Assembly (NCBI RefSeq): GCF_023159225.1
Contig: NC_063172.1
Location: forward strand, 61,314,828-61,378,827
Direction of reading: 5' to 3'
From: Perognathus longimembris pacificus
Taxonomy: Eukaryota > Chordata > Mammalia > Rodentia > Heteromyidae
Length of the DNA: 64,000 nucleotides
Under the pieces are notes generated by a model that saw nothing but the letters and a program-made list of their open reading frames with translations, did no database searches and had not been told where the DNA came from. Made by a program: the position numbers and the translations under genes. This document shows, in pieces, positions 10,679 to 19,600 of this stretch; position 1 is the first letter of the stretch, and each line of letters begins with the position of its first letter.

Positions 10679-10778
10679 CCTTTTGTTTGTAGTCCAGGCA
10701 GCCCTGGAACCTGTGATCTTCCTGCTTCCGGATTCCCCAGGTCTGGAATTAAAGATAGGAACTATCACACCTAGCAGG
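10679..10778 (-). mobile_element. B1 monomer, old
   Basis: GTAGTCCAGGCAGCCCTGGAAC, GATCTTCCTGCTTCC and ATCACACCTAGC follow the order of a reversed B1. Degenerate. Confidence 0.6.
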
Positions 10779-10830
10779 AGAACTACCATTCTGTATTGAC
10801 TTTGAGACCTCACAATCACACAACTTGCAC

Positions 10831-10909
10831 AATTCCCTCCCTCCCTCCCGCCTTCCCGCCCTCCCTCTTTCCTTCCCTCCCTCCCTTCTCTCTTTCTTCC
10901 TTTCCTTTC
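10831..10909. repeat. CT-rich (CCCT/CTTT)n tract
   Basis: Impure pyrimidine tract at the tail side of the next minus-strand SINE. Confidence 0.9.
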
Positions 10910-11100
10910 TGCCTGTCCTGAGGCTTGAACTCAGGACCTAGGCATGGCCCTTGAACTTTGGGCTTGAACTCAAGGCTGCCCTTTTACCACTTGAGCCACA
11001 TTACTTTCATGTCTGAGCTGGCTTTGAATCACAGTCCTCAGATCTCAGCCTCTTGAGTAGCTAGGATTATATGCATGAGGCTATTGGTGCCTAGCTCACA
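10910..11100 (-). mobile_element. B1-Geo SINE with internal deletion
   Basis: Geo (CTGAGGCTTGAACTCAGG), then ACCACTTGAGCCACATTAC joins directly to GAGCTGGCTTTGAATCAC, so the linker and part of the head are missing. Also a repeated GGCTTGAACTCAAGG within Geo. Confidence 0.8.
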
Positions 11101-11127
11101 TTTTATATCTTAAAAAAGAATTGGTAG

Positions 11128-11318
11128 GGGCCTGGGAATATGACCTAGTGGCAAGAGTGCTTGCCTTGTATACATGAAGCCCTGGGTTCGATTCCCCAGC
11201 ACCACATATATAGAAAAGGCCAGAAGTGGCGCTGTGGCTCAAGTGGCAGAGTGCTAGCCTTGAGCAAAAAGAAGCCAGGGACAGTGCTCAGGCCCTCAGT
11301 TCAAGCCCCAGGACTGGC

Positions 11319-11349
<31 letters not shown>

Positions 11350-11367
11350 CACACACAAAAAAACAAG
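11128..11367 (+). mobile_element. IDL-Geo SINE with TSD
   Basis: TSD AAAGAATTGGTAG / AAAGAATTGTTAG (11115-11127, 11368-11380). B box GGTTCGATTCC is intact, A box is TGACCTAGTGG. The tail is a long A run followed by (CA)n at 11336-11357, a direct example of a microsatellite born from a SINE tail. It lies at the edge of an L1 3' fragment. Confidence 0.95.
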
Positions 11368-11375
11368 AAAGAATT

Positions 11376-11590
11376 GTTAGCATACATTAGTTTGCATGAG
11401 GGGGGGTTTTATTGTAACATTTCCATATGTACATACAATGTATTCTAATCCAACTTATCCCTCCATTTTTCTTCCCTCCTTGAAACAATTTGGACAAGTT
11501 TCACGGTTCTATTTTCACACATGCGTGTGGATACATGTACACTCACCTTTATTCTCTCTCTCCCCCTTCCCACAGACACCCACTGTCCCA
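11376..11590 (-). mobile_element. L1 3' UTR fragment, type A
   Basis: TTAGCATACATTAGTTTGC, TTTTATTGTAACATTTCC, ACATACAATGTATTCTAATCC and CTCCTTGAAACAATTTGG are shared with the fragments at 36.8 kb and 61.6 kb. It is the reversed 3' UTR of a rodent L1 lineage. Confidence 0.75.
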
Positions 11591-11599
11591 ACAGTTTAT

Positions 11600-11727
11600 T
11601 TTATTTCTCGTTTATTTTCGAGACAAGGTCTCACTGTGAAGCCCAGGCTGCCTTCGCGTTCCCCATCTTCCTGTTTCAGCTTTCTGCATGTTGAGATTAT
11701 AGGGGTGTGCCACCACACCCAGCTCAT
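11600..11727 (-). mobile_element. B1 monomer
   Basis: GAGACAAGGTCTCACTGTG, AAGCCCAGGCTGCCTTCG and GTGTGCCACCACACCCAGC give a reversed, typical rodent B1. Inserted directly after the L1 fragment. Confidence 0.85.
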
Positions 11728-12104
11728 AAAATTTCTTAATGTGTTACAAATCCTTTCTGACCTGGCCTACCTTTCCTTTCCATCCGCACTTCCTTCCCAC
11801 TGTGTGCGATGCTCTAATGGAGCCAAATGATTGCAGGGCTGACACTAGCCATCTGTCCCCCGTGTGTCTCAGCTGGCTTTCCTGCCTGGTGGCCTCCCCA
11901 TCTCCTGCCAACTGCGGAGTCCGGCAAGGCTGGCTCTCTGTGCGCAGCCTTCCTGGCATATCTAGGCAGAAGTAGAACCAGTTATTTTCTTCTTCTGAGT
12001 TGTCACTGCATCTAACAATACCAATGGGAGGCACCTTTTGATTGCCACAATGCTTAAATGCCTGGCTGGCCTGCTCCATAGAGCTCAAGAAGTTTCCTCC
12101 GGAG
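11728..12104. other. Mostly unique sequence
   Basis: The first ~100 bases (CTGACCTGGCCTACC) may be an L2 remnant. The remainder shows no recognised feature. Confidence 0.4.
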
Positions 12105-12120
12105 CAAGGGTTTCTTTTAT

Positions 12121-12325
12121 TGATTTTTTATTTTTTGCCAGTCCTGGGCTTGGACTCAGGGCCTGAGCACTGTCCCTGGCTTCTCTTTGCTCAAGGCTAG
12201 CACTCTGCCACTTGAGCCACAGCGCCACTTCTGGCCGTTTTCTGTATATGTGGTGCTGGGGAATCGAACCCAGGGCTTCATGTATAGGAGGCAAGCACTC
12301 TTGCCACTAGGCCATATCCCCAGAC
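12121..12325 (-). mobile_element. IDL-Geo SINE with TSD
   Basis: TSD CAAGGGTTTCTTTTA / CAAGGGTTTGTTTTA (12105-12119, 12326-12340). Both pol III boxes in the head are intact on the minus strand. Confidence 0.94.
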
Positions 12326-12340
12326 CAAGGGTTTGTTTTA

Positions 12341-12799
12341 AATGTGTGTTTTCAGGGCTCAGCACAGTGTGTGATGAGCAGCAAGCTCCCAACAGCTATT
12401 GGAGAACAATACACTCTACTTTCCAACTTAAAGGCTTTTCAGAAGTATCTGGTTATTAACTAAGAAGTATAGACGTCCTTGTGCTAGAGTAGAAATGGAG
12501 AGAGGGATTATATGATTAGGGGACTGCCTAACATTACTTAGATAAATTTGGAGACCCCAAGCCATGGGCTGTTGAAGCTGATAATTGAGGGCCCCAGAGG
12601 TGAAGATGCAATGGGAACCACTGGACCAATGCCCCGACACTCCTCTCAGCCCGATTCACACGATTCCACCACAGGCTGGAGTGGTCCTTCCATCTGCCTC
12701 TTCCCCCTCCGCCAGGGTGCCTCCAACAAGCATTGCGGATGTCTTGACTCAGGATAGCATAAACTCATTGGCTTTGCTTCTCCCAACCTCTTCTCTACC
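12341..12799. other. Unique non-coding sequence
   Basis: Short overlapping frames of 69-102 aa occur on both strands, but none shows a domain or credible splice signals. Confidence 0.45.
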
Positions 12800-13010
12800 G
12801 TCTTCTCTTCTTTTGGACTTAGTAGATCCTCCACATATTTCTCTCTGCTTTTCCACATCCCTTCTCTTTAATGAGTTGTCCGTACAAGTCTGACTTGCTG
12901 GAAATAGTTCAGTGGCAGCCCATAACCTTTGGGATGAAATCTAGAGTTCTCCTTAGCCCTTGCCACAACTCTAGTTTGATCTCCTTCCAGTCTACTTCCA
13001 CACCTCCACC
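12800..13010 (+). mobile_element. L2 LINE fragment
   Basis: GGAAATAGTTCAGTGGCAGC, CCATAACCTTTGGGATGAAA and GAGTTCTCCTTAGCCCTTG match the L2 phrase order (TTCAATGGCTCCCCATTGCC ... GGATAAAGTCCAAACTCC). Ancient and diverged. A G run (13036-13053) follows. Confidence 0.65.
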
Positions 13011-13431
13011 ACTTGGGGAGCCTCTAGAAGCAACGGGGGCGGGGGGGGGGGGGGAGGAGAGGTGGGGACTCCAAAAAACACAAGACATTGCCTCCTACCA
13101 AGTAGCTCATAATCCAATGGGAAGAAAGGGGAAAAAAATTCACCATGATTCACCATAAGCAAACATTGTGGAGAGCAAAGGAAGGCCAGGCAATGCACCC
13201 TGGGGTGAGAATGTCAGCGAACACTGTGTTAGAACGTGGCTTATCCTCCATGAACTGCTCTTAATGGAACCACTGTGGCGATCTCAACTCAAGGGCTTGG
13301 GACTATCAAGCTTCTTTGTTGTCTGTTGGAAAATGCTCCCTCCCCCAGCCCCCCATCAGACTTCATCGTTGTGTTGAATTCCTGTGCAGCTCTAGGAAGA
13401 ATCACTATTTATTTTTCTTCTTTCATTACCT

Positions 13432-13470
13432 CTGTGTGTGTGTGTGTGTGTGTCTGTCTGTCTGTCTCTG
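13432..13470. repeat. (TG)n(TCTG)n microsatellite
   Basis: TG dinucleotides pass into TCTG units. A short ID-like remnant (CAAGGCCTTATTCTG, GAGCTACAGTCCC) may follow to 13527. Confidence 0.85.
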
Positions 13471-13544
13471 CTGAAGATGGAATCCAAGGCCTTATTCTGT
13501 AAGTGAGCTACAGTCCCTTCCCCAAATAAGTCCTTTTGGCTGTC

Positions 13545-13630
13545 ACACACCAGGAGCTCCAAGAACACAAGGACCATGCCATGTCCCCAAGGTACAGAAA
13601 AGTGTAAGCACTCACCAAATGTTTTCTCAA
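13545..13630 (+). mobile_element. L2 3' end fragment
   Basis: CAGGAGCTCCAAGAACACAAGG, GACCATGCCATGTCCCC and GTAAGCACTCACCAAATG follow the L2 3' terminus (GAGCTCC..GAGGGCAGGG..TCAATAAATG). Confidence 0.6.
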
Positions 13631-14193
13631 AGCGTGGCTCCAAGTTATCTGAACTTGCTATCTTTATAACTGGCAATGGCTTAATTCTAGTCACCGTGGT
13701 GTTCTTTTCACTGATGGTATGATTCCAAATAGGTGCCTAGAAAAGTATGTATTAGTATTCTGGGCTAATGGAGATAAAAATGGGAATTTTCTCTAAAGAT
13801 TTTTCCATCATTATTCTATCTGCTTACTTAAGAGATGTGGTGGGCTTATTGCTAAACATTTCTTTCATGCCACAGATACCACTTGACAAATAAAAAAGTA
13901 CATAATCTTGAGGAAAATGATTGAAGCAATTCATATTCATATGCTATCTATGTGAAAAACTCAGGGAAGCAAATTCAACAAAGAAATGTAAGTGCACAGA
14001 GAAACCAAAGCCAGGCATGCTTTAATTTTAAGACAGACTAAAGAGTAACTTTAAAGCAGTATAAGTAACAAGGAAAAAGGCAGTATCACATGGGATGCTG
14101 TAATTTTAGATTACATACCATTATATTAGGACATCTTAATATAAAGGGATATGGCAAAATTTTCTAACAAATATAGCAGTACTTACTTTTCTT
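13631..14193. other. Unique non-coding sequence
   Basis: AT-rich; nothing recognised. Confidence 0.45.
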
Positions 14194-14417
14194 TCTTTTT
14201 TTATGTGCTAGTGGTGAGATATGTTTCCACTCTTAGTTTTGTTCTGCTCATGGCTGGTTCTTTTCCACTTGTAGCCATACTTCCAGTTCTAGCCTTTTGT
14301 TAATTGGAGATAAGGGTCTCAAGGTTTTGTCTGCCCAGGCTGGCTGCAAAACATGATTCCCAGAGCTCATTCTCCTGAGTAGCTGTGATTATAGGCACGA
14401 GTCACTAGTGCCTATCT
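14194..14417 (-). mobile_element. B1-Geo SINE, old
   Basis: Geo half heavily mutated (TTTTCCACTTGTAGCCATAC), linker TTGTTAATTGGAGATAAGG well kept, B1 half GCTGTGATTATAGGCACGAG. Confidence 0.75.
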
Positions 14418-14469
14418 TGGTTGTTTTGTTTTTTTGCTTGTTTGTTCTTTCTTTTCTTTTCTTTTATGG

Positions 14470-14660
14470 TTTGGGAGTTGAACTAAGGGCCTCTTGCTTG
14501 GCTAGCGTTCTACCCCACAAACCATACCTCTAGTCCAGTATTTCGCTGGTTAATTGGAGATGGAGTTTTGAAGACTTTTCTGCCTGGGCTGAGTTCAAAT
14601 CATAATCCTCCAAATCTCAGCCTCCTGGATTGATAAAATTACAAGTGGAAGCCATAAACA
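14470..14660 (-). mobile_element. B1-dID SINE (reversed), old
   Basis: A tRNA-like segment (GTTGAACTAAGGGCCTC, CTTGGCTAGCGTTCTACC) rather than Geo, then linker GCTGGTTAATTGGAGATGG and a B1 half (CTCAGCCTCCTGGATTGAT). The shared linker ties B1-dID to B1-Geo. Confidence 0.7.
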
Positions 14661-14762
14661 TCTTGTATGAATGAAAAAGCTATAGGAAAAGATTATGCCA
14701 TTATTGTATAGTGATGCAGGTAAAGTTTGTTTTTGACTTTTGTTTTGGATGTTTCTTTAGCA

Positions 14763-15006
14763 CTTTTTTTTTCTTTGAACTCAGAGCCTGGGTGCTGTCC
14801 CTGATCTTCTTTGGGTTCAAAGCTAGCACTCTACTACTTAAGCCACAGAGCCATTTCTGGTCTTTCCTGAGTAGTTTATTGGAGATATGCGTCTCACAGG
14901 ATAAGAGTTTCCAGATTTTACTGTCTGGATTGGCTTCAAACCACAGTCCTCAGATCTCAGCCTCCTGGGTAGCTGGAATTACAGATGTGAGCCCCTGACT
15001 CTGGTC
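14763..15006 (-). mobile_element. B1-Geo SINE
   Basis: T run, GAACTCAGAGCCTGGGTGC, TTATTGGAGATATGCGTCTC, TCTCAGCCTCCTGGGTAGC. About 20 bp of extra sequence (GGATAAGAGTTTCCAG) after the linker looks like a local duplication of the linker motif. It is the last SINE before the promoter. Confidence 0.85.
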
Positions 15007-15179
15007 TTCGAAATCCTTTTTGTAATAGGTCATGGGGCCTTGCTCCTCCACTTGATTAGGGCCCCATTTCCCAGGTCTCTAGTATCTTTCTACTGCCCTC
15101 TGGCTACCAGGAACTCAGGCCTTTCCATTTCCCAGAGACTAAGACTTCCAAATTATGGCCTTCTTATCATTAAATCAAA

Positions 15180-15310
15180 ACTATTGACCCACTAGACTGT
15201 GAATGACACAGGGGCAAGAAAAGTTGTGTTTAGTTCACTACTGTCCCTCCAGCTCCTAGAACCACACTACTTCTGTACTCTATTTTGAAGGAATGACTAA
15301 GTCTTTAACT
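15180..15310 (+). mobile_element. L2 3' end fragment
   Basis: ACTAGACTGTGAATGACACAGG, GTTTAGTTCACTACTGTCCC and CCAGCTCCTAGAACCACAC, ending near GAAGGAATGACTAAG, follow the L2 3' terminal order. Confidence 0.7.
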
Positions 15311-16430
15311 TTGTTAGTTTCAGTGAAGTGTTGGAAACAAAGTAACTCATTACACCAGTTTACAGTCATCTGTGAATGACCCTTATCTTGCCCAAAGGTA
15401 TTTGCATACTTAAAGAAAAGCTTGTGAATTTAAACTATTCAGTTCAATTGTGAACCAAATGGAGAGAAAAAGTTTCCAGGCTTAAGGTAGTGGGGGCCGA
15501 AGGAAGCTATGTCCAAGGAAGGCCAATTCTGCCTTGGCGTTTGCCTTGGGTCACTCCAATTCTCACGGCTCTTCAAACTTCTCCACCCAGACAGCTTTGG
15601 AAAGCTTACACTACGTCTTTATTATGGCTTGGGATAAGGACCAGGATAATAATGAGAGAAAGTCAAAGAGGCACTATACTGGGCTGTTTTTACATTATAT
15701 ACTGGCTGTATTTTTAAAAAAGTATTTCTGCTATATTACAATACATTCTCTCTGTCTCTGTCTCTGTCTCTCTATTTTAGCAGATTCCTAAATTCTTAGT
15801 GAAATATACAATAACACCTGGGACGTTCTCATAATCACTTCATGTTATTTGTTGATATAAGTGAACAGTAATATTATATTTTCACCAGGTCATTTTTTAA
15901 GGTTGCAAATTGGCTTGAAATAGACATCGAGTTGGGACTTATTGTAAAAGGCAAGTAGTAAGTCTGTCTATGTCATATCAGGTTTTAAAGTACTCAAATA
16001 TAGTCAGGTACTACGCATTTCTTTCTAAATACCACGTCCTGTCTTCAACACTCCCCGCTACTTCCCAAAACATCTACCACCGAGGGATACAAACTTCATG
16101 GAAATTCTGACTAAGCTCAGAATTGTGATTCTTTGTTTATGGAATTAGTCTATTTTAGATAAAGGTTTATTCTAGTATTTCCAAACTTTTGAAAATGTTA
16201 GCATTCTTTCTATATGATGTTCATATATATATGCACTTATCTATCTAGATAGTAACATTTTAGCAAATCTAGGACAATCAAGTTTAGTTGTTGACTAGTT
16301 GTAGTATTTACCCAATGACATAGTTTTGATACATTTTTTTGGGTCCAAACACAAATGTTTCAATTTCAGGTTTAGCACTACAGGCTGTGAATGAGACTTT
16401 TCATACTCTGCATAGTTTGTATTTTCTCAT
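15311..16430. other. Upstream unique sequence, no SINE
   Basis: About 1.1 kb of AT-rich sequence without recognisable insertions. Contains (TCTG)n at 15748-15773. Part of a 7.5 kb interval in which I see no SINE, around the CpG island. Confidence 0.5.
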
Positions 16431-16580
16431 TTATTTTTTCACTTCTTGATTGTGACGGTGACGTACAGAGGGGTTACAGTTTCAAACATAAGGCAGCGCG
16501 TACATTTCTTCTCCAACTTGTTCCCTCCTCCCTCATTCTCTCCCCCCCCCCCCGTGCCTCCCCCTTTCCCCTTCTCCTTC
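16431..16580 (-). mobile_element. L1 3' UTR terminal fragment, type B
   Basis: GATTGTGACGGTGACGTACAG, AGGGGTTACAGTTTCAAAC and GTACATTTCTTCTCCAACTTG, then C-rich DNA. On the minus strand it ends CTGTACGTCACCGTC, the same terminus as the copies at 50.9 and 53.9 kb. Confidence 0.75.
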
Positions 16581-17084
16581 ATTTTGCCGTCTAGAAATAA
16601 ATAGCCAAGTGGCTCTACTCTCACAGGACGATCAAAGGACGATGCTCTTTCTTTCTGACTTAAAAATAAAAAATGAGTGTAATCTCGAACCTAACAAAAC
16701 AATCTTAAAAGTTTATTATGGTGGACGGTTTATAAAATTACGCCTATTCGGACTTTTGCCTATCGAAAGTGTTCAGTCTGAAGATCTCTTTCTTGAAAAT
16801 CCCAACCCCCCCAAAAAAACTCGGGTGTGTGTGTGTGTGAATATTTATTTTGTTCGGGGAAGAGAAGTGGCCTAAGATCATCGGGGTGGCGCGAGAGGAT
16901 GCTACACCGATGCCCTATTGGCCAAGCGATGAATAAAGCATTCGAGTGGAGACACGTTGAATAATGGGCACACATCCTATTTTCTTGTTTTGTTGTGTTT
17001 TGTTTCATAACCATTGCTCTCGCCCTCCTTCCCCCCCCCACCTTTTGGGGTTGGTAACAAATGCCACCAAATCCACCAAATCCA
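16581..17084. other. Promoter-upstream unique sequence
   Basis: Transition from AT-rich to GC-rich DNA. Carries a short TG run (16826-16840), and TGCCCTATTGGCCAAGCG at 16910-16927 contains an inverted-CCAAT-like ATTGG. Confidence 0.45.
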
Positions 17085-17695
17085 CGCCGCCATCCGGGGA
17101 AACTTTTGGACTCCGGGGTGGATCCGGCGGTGTGTTTTATTTTATTTTATTTTATTTTTTTGTTGTGTATTTTGGTCAACCAGGCGGCGGGAGCTGCAAT
17201 GTGGAGCCGCGGGCGCGGACGCACCGACCCGGACGGGGTCCACTCGGCATCGCTCCCGGTGGGAAAACGATCTCGGGTGGGAGGAGGCTGGCAGTCGGGG
17301 CGTCGGGACACCTCCGTTCCCACCCCCCCCCCACCTCGAGCTGGGGCCGGGGCGGGAGGGGGGGGATCGCCGCGGCTTCCTGCCCCGGGGCGGCGCACCC
17401 CCGACCGACCCCCCGACCCCGGGGAGGCGCTGCCGGGGGAGGACGTGGCCGCCCGCCCCGCCGTGCGCACCCCGGGCCGAGCGCTCCGACGAGCCCGGCG
17501 GGGAGCCCGCCGCGCACCCACGGCTCCCGCTCGCGCACCCGCCGGCGGGGGGGGGGGGGAGAGCGGCCCCGCCGCGCCCGGCGCCCGGGGACGGGAAGTG
17601 GCGCCCCGCCCCGCGCCGGCTGCGGCCCCGCGGCCCCGCGCCGCCCCCTTTCTCTCGGCCTCTCCCTCGGCCTCCGCCACCCCGGCCGAATTCTT

Positions 17696-17708
17696 GCATA
17701 AATTATGC
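17696..17708. promoter_or_regulatory. AT-rich palindrome, TATA-like
   Basis: GCATAAATTATGC is a perfect palindrome around a central A, an isolated AT-rich island within the GC-rich promoter. CATAAATT could serve as a non-canonical TATA element; in that case initiation would be expected near 17728-17735. Its position 8 bp before the CRE is suggestive. Role inferred. Confidence 0.45.
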
Positions 17709-17716
17709 CAGGCGCG

Positions 17717-17728
17717 CCTGACGTCAGG
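17717..17728. promoter_or_regulatory. CRE palindrome TGACGTCA
   Basis: CCTGACGTCAGG is a perfect 12 bp palindrome containing the full CREB/ATF consensus TGACGTCA (17719-17726). Full palindromic CREs in CpG islands are usually close to a start site. Binding itself is inference. Confidence 0.75.
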
Positions 17729-17735
17729 TGGCGGC

Positions 17736-17767
<32 letters not shown>

Positions 17768-17790
17768 CGGAGGGAGCCGGCCGCGGAAGC

Positions 17791-17800
17791 GCGCGTGCGC
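17791..17800. promoter_or_regulatory. NRF1-like site
   Basis: GCGCGTGCGC is close to the NRF1 consensus (GCGCATGCGC), preceded by GCGGAAGC, an ETS-like core. Just upstream is a GGGCGC repeat (about 17739-17764) and just downstream a (GC)n alternation (17823-17839). Confidence 0.45.
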
Positions 17801-17875
17801 GGCCCCGAAGCCCCGGGCGCAGGCGCGCGCGCGCGCGCGGAGCCGGGCGCGCGCAGGCGCTGGCGTGCTGGGGCC

Positions 17876-17951
17876 GCGGCGGCGGCGGCGGCGGCGGCGG
17901 CGGGGACGGCGGCGGCGGCGGCGGCGGCATCGGCGGCGGCGGCGGCGGCGC
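17876..17951 (+). repeat. (GGC)n trinucleotide tract in leader
   Basis: Three GGC runs, interrupted by GGGGAC and by CATC, span about 75 bases inside the putative 5' UTR. Such tracts are length-variable and structured in RNA. Read in frame they give poly-Ala, poly-Gly or poly-Arg, hence the spurious ORFs. Confidence 0.92.
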
Positions 17952-18257
17952 GGGGGTTGAGCCGTGGTGGTGCGGCGGACGCGCTCGTGCTCGGGAACTA
18001 TCGGATTAAACTTGAATCGAGTGGAATTACACAAAGGAGCGAGGCGGAGGAGGCGGCCGGGGCACCCGGAGACCCTGAAACTCGCCCGAGCCCCCGCCGC
18101 AGCCCGCCCGGCCAACTCCGCGCCCCGTGGATCCTGCCCCCCGGCCGCGGCCGCCCAGCCAACTCCGGAGCCCGCTCTGCGTTTTGTTTTCCGCCGGCTT
18201 CGAGACAGCGGAGGAGCCCGAGCGACCGAGCGAGCGGCCGAGCGAGCGAGCCAGCCG

Positions 18258-18702
18258 GTGAGCGCCCGGCGAGAGAGAGTTCACCCGGCGCCCCCGGGAG
18301 GGGCGGCGGCGGCGGCGGCGGCGGCAGGAAATCGCTCCGGGCCGGGGCCGCCGGGGGCCGGGGCGGGGGCCGCGCGGGGAGTGAGTTGGGGGCGAGGAGT
18401 TGGGCGTGTGCGGGGCGAGGGCCGCGGGCGGGCGGGCGGGCGGGCGAGGGGTCGGGGCCGCCGCCGCCGCCGCCGCCGGGGGCGCCGGGTCCGCCCGCGC
18501 GGTGTCTCCGGGGCCGCCCGCCCGCGGGGGGCCCCGAACCTGCGGCCCCGAGCGCCGCCCGGCGCCCCAACTTTGGGGCCGCGCGGGCGGGAGCGGCGGC
18601 GGCGGCGGCGGGGGCGCGCGGGGCGGCCGCGGGTCACTCACTTCCTCGCATGTAAATGGCTTTTTGTTGTGCTGCGCTGAGCTGCGCGGTGCGGCCGGCG
18701 CC
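18258..18702 (+). other. Start of putative intron 1 within island
   Basis: GC-rich sequence after the donor with further (GGC)n (18304-18325), (GGGC)n (18426-18446) and (CCG)n (18459-18479) tracts. On the minus strand TGCGAGGAA|GTGAGTGACC at 18632-18650 looks like a splice donor. Confidence 0.45.
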
Positions 18703-18751
18703 GGGGGGGGGGGTGGGGACGGGGACCGGGGGGACCGGGGGGACCGGAGGG
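18703..18751 (+). repeat. G-rich tract, G4-prone
   Basis: An 11-base G run, then GTGGGGAC and several GGGGACCG-type units. It has far more than four runs of three or more Gs, so a G-quadruplex on the + strand is likely on sequence grounds. Confidence 0.85.
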
Positions 18752-18783
18752 AGCGGGTCCGCGCGCGGGGAAGCGCGAGCGCG

Positions 18784-18816
18784 TGTCCCCCCGCCGCCGC
18801 CGCCGCCGCCGCCGCC
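18784..18816. repeat. (CCG)n tract
   Basis: CCG trinucleotide run of about 10 units in the island. Confidence 0.88.
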
Positions 18817-19554
18817 GAGCACGAGTTGCCGGCCGCCTCGGAGAGGAAAGGGAAGGAGGAAAAGTTGGGCTGCAACTCCAGGGCGGGCGAGGGGCGCGCG
18901 GGCGCGGGGCGGCCGAGCGGCGCGGGGACGGCGGCGACCCCCGGCCCTCAGCCCCCGCCCCCCCTCCTCCCCCGCGGCTCCGGACCGACCACGCCGCGCT
19001 CGCCGGGAGCGGCCGACACCGGCGCGAACAAAGTGCGTCCGTGCCGGGCGCGGCGGCGGGGCCGGGCGGGCGGCCGGGGCTGGCCGGGGCGAGGTGGGTC
19101 GGCGCCGGGGAAAGTGCGCGGGGTGCCGCCGCGTGGGGCGGGGGCGGCGCGAACACGCGGCGCGCGGCGCGAGGCGCGGGCGGGAGGGAGGGCGGGCGGG
19201 CGGGCAGGGAGGGGGGGGTGCGCGTCCCGAGCCCGGCCGGTGCCCACCCCACCGCGCGGGAGCGGAGTTGCGTGGCGGCGGCCGGGGGGCTCCCGGGGCG
19301 GGGTGAGGGGGGGGCTCCCCAGCGCTTCCCAAGTGCGCGAGGCGGAGAAGAAAGGGAGCCGGGCCGGGACGAGCGCGCCGAGGCGCGGCGTGGAGGGAGG
19401 GCGCGAGCGAGGGCGGAGGGAGGGGACCCCACCTTGCCGAGCTGGCCGGGCCGGTGGCGGCGGCCACGGCCACAGCATAATAGCGACTCTCCCTCCCCTC
19501 CTCCCCGAACGCAACTCCGGGGGCTCCGCACCCCCCCTCCCCTACCCCCACGCC

Positions 19555-19600
19555 CGCCGGGGGGGGGGTCCGCTCCCCGCGCGGGGCGGGGCGGGGGGCT
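19555..19600 (+). repeat. Second G4-prone tract
   Basis: A run of 10 or more Gs (19559-19568) and then GGGGCGGGGCGGGGGGC (19580-19597) give multiple G tracts of four or more within 45 bases. Confidence 0.75.

Larger units (their letters stand above)
17730..18257 (+). other. Putative non-coding first exon
   Basis: The 5' boundary is a guess based on the CRE/TATA-like elements. The 3' boundary is a good splice donor (GCCAGCCG|GTGAGCG, GT at 18258-18259). No ATG occurs from 17707 to 18257, so the exon would be purely 5' UTR. The part after the GGC repeat, from about 17955 (AACTATCGGATTAAACTTG, GAATTACACAAAGGAGCG), is far less GC-biased than its surroundings, which suggests conserved transcribed sequence rather than simple island DNA. 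It ends with GAGC/GAGCG repeats. Identity unknown: I have a weak impression of the TBL1XR1 5' leader, which would fit a long first intron, but I cannot verify it and give no symbol. Transcription from the opposite strand cannot be excluded. Confidence 0.55.

Noticed and set aside
11128..11200. tRNA genes at ID-type heads
   Set aside because: A and B boxes are present, but the sequence is a SINE head without a proper tRNA fold or anticodon arm.
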